The position numbers and the translations under genes were made by a program. A stretch of DNA of 64,000 nucleotides from the NCBI GenBank assembly GCA_963693305.1, contig OY855911.1, forward strand, positions 29,102,439 to 29,166,438. Direction: 5' to 3'. Source of the DNA: Meandrina meandrites. Taxonomy: Eukaryota; Cnidaria; Anthozoa; Scleractinia; Meandrinidae. Each line of letters starts with the position of its first letter. Within the stretch, counting starts at the first letter, position 1. The notes under the pieces are model-generated. The model was not told the DNA's origin and ran no database searches. It was given only the letters and a program-made list of their open reading frames with translations. Below are positions 48,665 to 57,600 of this stretch, in pieces.

Positions 48665-51600
48665 CATTATCATTAGAAATAATAGTTTTATTTTTCCTTT
48701 TTTTTCAGACAGAGAGATGGAAAACCAAGCTAGATAACCTTACTCGACAAAACCAACAGCTTCAAGAGCAACTGCTCGACTTCAAGTCCAAGTACAACAA
48801 ACAACAGGAAGAGCTCTCTTCCGTCCAACGCCGGCTTCGCGAAAGAGACTGGGAAGTGGAGTCCCTGCGGCGCGAGATCAACACCAAGAACAGTGCCATG
48901 GACAAGCTAAGAACCGAGAAGGTGGTCATTGAGAAAGAACTCATGATGATGCGAGACCAAATTGCCAGTCAGGTGTCCCAGGTGCAAGTCTTGGAATCGT
49001 CGCCAGACATGGAGTCGTCATTCCTGCAAGAAACAATCTCTCAGCTGGAAATTGATTGCAAGAATGCTGCGGACGAGAGAGATATGCTGCAGGGCGAGCT
49101 GTCAACGCTACAGGCAAAGTTCACCCAACTCCAGGCAGATTGCGACAGATACCGCAGGCAATCTGAGATGGCAGGCAAGACCGGCAACTTGACCATCAGC
49201 AGGTACGAGATGCAGGTGCAGACAGTGGTGAAGCAGAGAGAGTCATTCAAACAACAACTGGACGACCTCCGCGAGGAGCTCAAGAAGGCCAGAGAGACAA
49301 TTTCCCGATTGCAACGTGACGTGCTGCAGAGCCAAAATGACGCTAACAAGTACAAAGAGGAGTCCATCTTGAAAACACACAGAATAGACACTCTTCAAAA
49401 CCAAAACACGACCCTTGAAGACAGTTTGGAGAGCATTAAAACGGAGCTTTCCAAGTCTCAAACAACGGTGGATGTACAAAAACGGCAACTGCTGACGCTG
49501 CAAGAAACGATCACACTTCACGAGAAGACCATTCGAGATTTCGAAGTCACGGTGAAAAGTCTGCAAGAAGAGAAGGAGACCATCGAACGGGAACTTGTCT
49601 TGGTGACTGGTAAATTCTCCAACCTCGAAGCATCTCAGGGCAAGCTCCAGGAGCGAGTAAAGGAATGGGAGTCGGTGGAGGTGCAACTTCGGAAGAGGGT
49701 AGGTGAACTAGAGACGGAACTGGAAGTAAGGAAAGAGAGAGCCCCTGACCAAGTGGATGGACAGCTAGTCAGTAAAGTAGACTATCTTCAGTCCAGGCTT
49801 GATGAGTCCGTCATGTCAGTAACCGACCTTCAAGGAAGATTTGATATTGTCATCAAGGAGCGAGACGAGCTTAGGAAAGTTGTGGAAAGTCTTAACTCTA
49901 AGATGGTAACTACGACTGATTCACTGCGTCGGTCACAAGACGAGAAGGCGGAGTTAGAGCGTACGGCGGCTGCAGATCGCAACAAGATATCAAGGCTAGA
50001 AGTTCAATTGGAAAGCGTTAGTAAAGCGAGAGACAGATTCAAATTTGAGCTTGATTCGGAGAAAAACAAAGTGGCACAGATGAAAAAGGAGTTGATGATG
50101 GCACAGCAGGAGTTATCGGAAAGTCGCCGTGCCATGGAACGACTGAACGGCGATCTAGAGAAACGAGACAAAACGATTGACGAGCTCAAGGCCAGAGTGT
50201 CCTCTCTTGAAACGAAGGTCGATGATTACCGCGAAGAATCAGAAAAACTGGAAAGACGAATCCATCTACTGGAAAGCGAGAGTGAGGAACTTCGTTCTGA
50301 ACTAATGGAACTCCAGAAGAGGTTGGGAGATTCTGAGGCCAACTACAAGATCACAGCAGAAGAAAGAGATCGAATCAACGAGGAGCTTCAAACTGTTTAC
50401 AAGGACATGTCGAATCTGCAGTCTAATTTTAACATCGTGGAACAGCAGAGAAATGAGTTAGAGCATCAACTGGCGGTATTGACAAACAAAATCGTGAAAC
50501 TAGAAGATGAACTTAGCAAGGCCAAAAGAGAGAATTCTGTCTTAGATATTGAAGTGCAAGAACTTCGATCTACTAAAGCTAGGAATGCAGAGGAAATTGA
50601 ATCCCTCAAGAACAAGCTTGCAGATTTGAAGAAACTAGCTGAAGCGTACAAGAAAGAAATTGCGGAGAGGGACAATACGATCGAACGATTGAGAGGAGAG
50701 TTAGCTGGCTTTACATCTGACAAGGACAACGTCCTCGCGGAAGTAAACCGACTAAGAACTGAGAACGAAGTCATCAACGAAGAAAACAAGGGACTTCAGA
50801 AAGAGCTCGATGCAGCCAAGGAGGAAATCCTACGGTTGTCCTCCTTATACGACACCGCAACGCAAAGCAAGGAGCTACTTCAGACTGATTTTGAAGTGGT
50901 CCAGATGAAAGTGTCTGATCTTGAGTCGACGTACATGGATTTTGAGGAGCGTGGTAAGGATGCTGGAGTTCTTTTAGAAGAGGAACGAGCGAGAAATGCG
51001 GACCTTGAGAAGAAAATACGCGACCTTACTGACAAAGTAAAATCGCTGGAAACCCAAGTGGACGACAGACAAAGGGAGATTGACAAGCTAGAGAATGACA
51101 TGGACGTCGCAGAAGAAAAGATGCTCACGCTAAATATCGAAATTGAGCGAATCAATGAAGAGAAGAACAAAGAGTACCAAAAACTACTGGTGACAGAAAG
51201 CAAGTTGAAGGAAGTGGAAAAAGACCTCGATACTGCCAGAGATGAAAAGGACCGGGCTGAGAAGGAGTTGTACAATCTCCAAAGCAAGGTGTCTAAGCAA
51301 GAAACTCAACTTGAAACCTGCCGCAGACAAATAGCCCAACTACGCGAACAACTGGACGCTGCCAACAAGAAGATCTTCGACAGCCAGGAACGCTTCATTC
51401 AAATTGAAAGCAAGTCGGCGCAGCACGAGAAGTTTGGTGAAACCCTTAACACCATTATAGCAAGAAAGGACAAGACAATCGACGAGCTGAATAACAAGAT
51501 AAGGCAGCTTCAAGATGAGTTAGACAAAACCAAACGACAACTAAACAAGAACACCGCAACATACGACATGATTAAGACTGAAAAGGAGGAGCTACAGAAA

Positions 51601-54600
51601 AGGATTGCCAACTTACAAGCGAGACTTGACGACACAGAGGAGGAGATTAGAACACTGAAGCAAGGTCGTCAAGAGCTTTTACGCGATGTAAGTTCCAGAG
51701 ATCACACAATCACCATCCTTGAGACACAGTTCACTAGTGTAACCAAGGAAAGGGACCACTATAAAGCGGAAGGTGGCACCGTAAGAGAGGATTACCGTAA
51801 AGTGAAGGAGGAATTGATAAGCACACGAAACAGTTTGGTGGAGAAAGACAGGCTCATCAACAGCCACGTCAAAGAACTTCAGGACAAAGGCAACTTGATA
51901 GACACTCTCAATAACTCTAAGAAGAATCTCGGAGATGAGCTGGCTAATCTGAAGAAGGAGCTCGATATCACTCGGTCCTCCAGCCAAGAAAGGATAAGAG
52001 ACCTACAAGGCCAACTTCAGCAAGCGAACATCAACGTTTCTAAGCTGGAGGTTTCCGTAACAATGTTAAGCAAAAAAGGTGAATTAAGCGAAAAAGATCG
52101 CAAAGAGTACGACGACAAAATATTTGAAGTTGAAAACTTGTACAAGACCACTCAGGGTCGCGAAGCTGACTTGAGAAACGAGGTCGTAGCCTGTAACACG
52201 AAGATCCTGAAGATAGAAACGGATTTTAAAAAGTCGCAAAAGCGCGTCTTTGAACTAGAGCACGAGACCACACAGCTTGAGAGGACCGTGTCCGAGCTGC
52301 AGAAAACACGAGAAAGAATTGACCGAGAGAAAGCTGATTTGAAGGAAGAACTTGTCAATGCCAACACCAGGATATCCGAATTGGAGCTCAAGTCCGAATA
52401 TGATGACAAGGAGATCGTTTCTTTGAAGAAGCAACTTGACGGTGCACTTCAAAGATCTTCTGGTGTGAGTCGAGAGGATTATTTGAAGCAAGAACAGCAG
52501 CTGGTTGAATTGAAGTTGATAGCAGAGACAGCGCAAGACAGGTTGAACGAGAAAGACAACCTCATACGACAGCTAGAATCGGCCAGAGCATATCTCGAGG
52601 ACCAACTGGAGTCCGTGAAGGGTGTCCTAAAAACGACCGAAGAAGACTTCGAGAGGCTCAAGGACGAGATCGGCAGCTTACAGGCGGAAAATATCGAGCT
52701 CAATAAAGTCATCAATGAGCTTCAGGGAGACACAAGGAAGTTGACTTTGGACAAGGAACGCCTTCAAAGCGAGCTTGATAACCAAGTGAAGAAGCTTACT
52801 TCCTTAGAGGAGCAACTAGCACAACTCACAAGAGCCGATGAAGCGAACAAAGAAAAGATCGCCGAGTTAAGATCGTTGCTGAACGAGAGTAGAGAGAAGA
52901 ACATGATCCAACAAAAAACCATCAACGAACTTCAAAGCAAAGTCGACTACTTTGAGAAGGACATGGACGACAAAAACAAGCTCATTGATGATCTCAGAGA
53001 AACTAAGAAGACCTTAGAAGATGAGATAGATCAGTTGAGAAAAGCACTCCGCGCATTGCAAAACGACCACAATGTCGTATTAAGAGATAAGGAAGATGTG
53101 GAGAGCAGTTACAAGCTGATCTCCGAAAAGACGACATTGATGGAGGATTCGTTTGAAACTAGCAAAGGAGACGTTAGAAGACTCACGGAGGAAGTGGCAG
53201 TTTTACAGAGACGACTTGCCGACGCGGAGAGTGAAATCAGAGTATATCAAGACAAGGAGAAAGATCTCCTAGAGAAAGTGAAGAACTACCACGCCCAGCT
53301 TTCCAAACTGGAGTCAACTAACGAGATACAAAGCGAAAGAATCATGGTGTTGGAGCAGGACGTGTCATCGCTGAAGGAAGAAATCAACAACCTCTTGAAT
53401 GACCGTGACCGCGCAGTGAGAGAGCTGCTGGTTGTAAACAAGGAAATGGAGGAGAGAACAACGCAGATTTCACGGCTTAAGAAAGAACTTGATGTCGTGA
53501 ACAAAGAAAAAGCAGAAATGGAAGTTCAGTTGGAAGAACATGTCAACGTTGTGTCTCAGAATGAGACGCAGCTGCTCAACGCTGAACGCCAGCTTCAGGA
53601 GTGGATGGTCCGGGGTGATGACACCGATGCTCAGCCCACGGAAAACATCAAAGCAGAGAGAGACTCCCTTCAAAAGGAGGTTTATGTTCTCAGGCAGGAG
53701 ATGGCTACTACTAAGACCACGCTGGATAAAGCTCAGAGAAAGAAGGATGATTTAGAGAAAGAAAACTTCGCATTGAGGAAGCAAACGACAGAGCTCGAGA
53801 TGAAAGTTAAATCCCTCGACCACGAAAACGAAGACCTCAATCGTGAACTAATCAAGGATCAGAAAAGAATAAGTGTCCTGGAAGGCGATATTCATCGGTT
53901 CAACGTAGAGAAAAACAACTTGCTCGGAGAATTGGAAAAAGTGAGGGGCACGCTAGACAAACAGCGCGAGGAGAACATGATACTTCAAAGGGAGATTTCT
54001 GAGCTCAGAGCCATTGTTGATAATTTAGACAAGACCACCGAAGAGAAGAACAAGCAGATTGAATGGTACCGTTCCACTAACAAGACTCTGGAAGAAGAAG
54101 TGACTAACCTGAAGCGAAAGATCGCAACTTATAGAGAAGACTTCGATAAAGCTCAACACGAAATAGCAGCCTTTACATTGAAAATACAAGAGCTTGAATC
54201 CAAAATTGACGGTCTTCAACATAGCCTTGAACTTTCAGATAACGAGAAAAATAAACTCAAACAAGAAAAGACGACTCTGTTAACCTCCTTGAACGAGTAC
54301 AAGACCAATTTTGCAAATGCCAAAAGAGAGGTGGACAGGCTACAGAACGAAATCCTCTCAATCAACCGCAAGCTTACCTACCTTCAAGCACGCAATGAAA
54401 CACTGGAAGAGGAGAAAGATCGTTTGAAGAAAGAGATAACAGATTTGAAGAGGGAGAACACTGAACTGAGAGCTCGCCTCAATGCTCTCCAGTCGGAAAG
54501 AGATCGACTGCAAACTGACGTCACCATGATAAACAAGAAGTATGTAAATATTCAAACAGTGCAGTCGGATAAGAGGGAAAAGAAACCAACAGATGCAGCC

Positions 54601-57600
54601 ACTCTTAAGAGACTAAAGGACTTGGAGGAATCGTACCAAAGAGTTTTAAACGAGAAAGAAGACGCGGAGAGAAGGTATCTTGACGGAAAAAGAAGAACAT
54701 CAAAACTGGAGCTGGAGCATGGAGATAGTAGTCGAATTATCCAGTCGTTAGAGCACGAGCTTTCTTTGAAAGAGAAGAGGATATCTGACCTCGAGAACAA
54801 CCTTTCAGAGCTTCACGGAAGGGATGTCGTGGATGAGGGAGATTACAAAACGTTGCGCAAGAAGATGGTCAGTTTAGAGCAAGAGTTACAATCCTCTAAG
54901 AACAAAGTGTTCCGTTTAGAAGCGTACAAAACGTCCTACGAAGAAAAGCTGAAGGACTTACAGGATGATCTCCTGGCTAGTCAGCAGAAGACTGCCCAGA
55001 CCGAGACGATGTTGCAAACAAGCCAAGATCAACTGAGCGCCCAGCAGAAGGAACTGTTGGAGGCCCTCAAGAAAATGGCCGACTGGGAATCGGCTTACAA
55101 GTCTGCTAACAACGCCAAGATAGAACTTCAGCGAACTGTACAAACGTCGCAGAGCAAAATCGTATCCCTTGAAGAAGAGCTGCAGAACCAGATGAAAGAA
55201 AACGCCCAGCTCAAGGGATCGCTCGACCAAGTGAGAGCCAGGAATGACACCCTTAGGGAGGAGATCAACAACCTACAGAAGAAATTAATAGAGCAGCAGA
55301 AGTATTACGACGCGCAAATTCGCGAGCTGGTGGAGAAGAAGGCGATAATTGAGAGACTGCAGGAAGAGAACGAATATTTAGAAGCTGACAGGGCAGAGCT
55401 AAAGGAAGAACTCGATCGCGTTCGAACGGAACTGGAGAAAACTATTATGGAACAACGAGACACGAAGTTTGAACTTCAAAAGCTTCATATTCAGTACAGT
55501 GAATTAGAGGGTACAGTCCGGATACTAAAAGATGAAAACGAGAGGCTCAAAATGGAGCTTGCGTCTCTCCAGAAGCTTTACGACGAGCTTAAAGTTTCCC
55601 GGGAAGAGACGATCGCCGTCCAAAGCATTTCAACTGTCGAAGCAGCACCAGACATGTTTTCTTTGGATCTAAGCGCTGAGTATGAAACCATTAAGATAGA
55701 ACGAGACACTCTTAAAAGAGAGAACGACGCCTTACGTAACAAAGTCAGCGGATTGGAAAATTCTGTCGAGGAAGTGAAGCAAGAAAGGCGCAAACTTCAA
55801 GACAAGATCCTTGAACTACAGAAAACGGTATCAGAGAAAACGCAAGAGATACAGATCTTAACGGCAGAAAACAAGAAGTTAACATTAGAACTTCAGTCAT
55901 TGAAACGCCGCCTTGAAGACTTGCAGCAGGAGGAAACGGAATGGGGACAAGAAAGGGATCTGTTAGTTAAAGAAGTTGAATCCATGCAAAGAAAGCTTCA
56001 CGATCTTGTTTTGGAGAGCCAGAAAGAAAAAGTCACCGAAGTCTCTTCCGAACAGATATTTTCCACCATGGAAGCTGACTTCAAGAAGCTTCAAGAACGG
56101 GAAGCTCAGCTGCAGCTGGAACTTTTGGCTGCACTGAAAAAGGTGTCCACACTGGAGCACGAGCTTGAGACCGAGAGAGAAAAGAACAGTGGGCTACAAG
56201 GTTCAAACCGAGTGCTCGAAGAGAGAGTTACCACACTCAAAAGAGAAATTGTTGAATACCAAACTAGGATCTCTAAGATAGAGACAGACTATGAACACAT
56301 CCAGGATCGAAATAAGGAGCTTGTCAACCAACTGGCAGAGCTTGAGGTTCAACTTGAATCTGTCAGAGACTCGAGCAAGTTGTCCCAACAGGGCAAGTCT
56401 GATCTAGAGAACGAGGTCATTTCCCTCAGGACTAAGGTGAAGAAATTACAGATTCAAGTCGAAGAGGACAAGAAGGTACAAGACACCTTAAAGGCCCAGC
56501 TCGCCGATTATAAGAGCATGGGAGACAATCAGTCAAGGGACTTCGCAGATCGTGTCAACGAACTACGAATCGAGATTGAAACCTACCGCAAGGAAATTGT
56601 TGATAAAGAACGCATGATCAAGGACATGCAGAATAAGTACGCTGAGCTAGAGGAGGACATCCATAAAGTTTATAGGGATCTTCAGAATAAACAGCTAGAA
56701 TGCGAAGATTACATCAAAGACCTCGAAGGAAGTAACCAACAAAAAGCAGATATGGAAATCGAAATCAACACACTCCGCGGACAAATAAGAAACTTCGAGA
56801 TTCTTATAGAAGAGCACGAAAAAGACAAGAATGAGCTGAAGCAGAACATTAACGAGATCGTAAGCAAGGGAACTAATCAAAGCAATGATCTCAAGAAACA
56901 AATACATGATTCCACGAATCAAGTGGAGGTTTGTAAACGGGAGATCATTGAAAAAGAGACCATCATTCGAGAACTTCGAGAACGAGTGTCCCAAGCAGAG
57001 CATCAGCTTCACATCACCAAGACTGAGTTGGAGACGAAAGAGAACGACTGCGAGGATTACGCTAAGGACTTGGAGGACACGAAGAAAGAAAAGGCGGATA
57101 TGGAGGTAGAACTTCTAGCGCTAAGAAGCAAGATCACCAAACTGACAGTCCACATCGACACTGAGAGAGCCGAAAAAGCCCAACTCCAAGCACAGCTGGT
57201 GGACGCGAGGACCCGCGGCGATGAAGAATCAACTGGTCATGCTAAATTCGTCACTGAGCTGCAGACCAAGCTTGACAATGCCAAGAGAGAAATCAGCGTC
57301 AAGGAAGATGACATTGAACACGTGAAGTACGAGCTAGAGGTCACCAGGAGAGACCTTCTTTCCAAGGACGGAGAGTTTAAGATTTCCCTGGAAAAAATAG
57401 AACAGATCACCAAGGACAAGTCTGAGCTGACTATCGAAATAATGTCGCTTCGGGAAAAGGTTATCATTCTAGAAGGCGACGTGCAGAAGGAGAAGGTCAC
57501 TAGAGAAGGCATCGAGCGACAACTCGTTGATTCCACGGCTAGAGGAGAAACAGATGCCAAGTTCATGAGTGAACAGATCATTGAAATTCAGACAAGGGTC

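Larger units (their letters stand above)
42062..48708 (+). other. Intron of coiled-coil gene 2
   Basis: 6.6 kb with no convincing internal exon. It holds a 14-bp hairpin (42566-42639), a 33-base direct repeat (43687 and 43756), poly-G at 45543-45560, a minisatellite with TTAGTATAGAT units (47050-47110), a 123-base direct duplication, a MITE and two ATT microsatellites. Confidence 0.6.

Noticed and set aside
48856..48858. GTG at 48856 as start of coiled-coil protein 2
   Set aside because: The frame is open upstream to a strong splice acceptor at 48708 and joins exon 1 in phase; nuclear genes rarely start at GTG.
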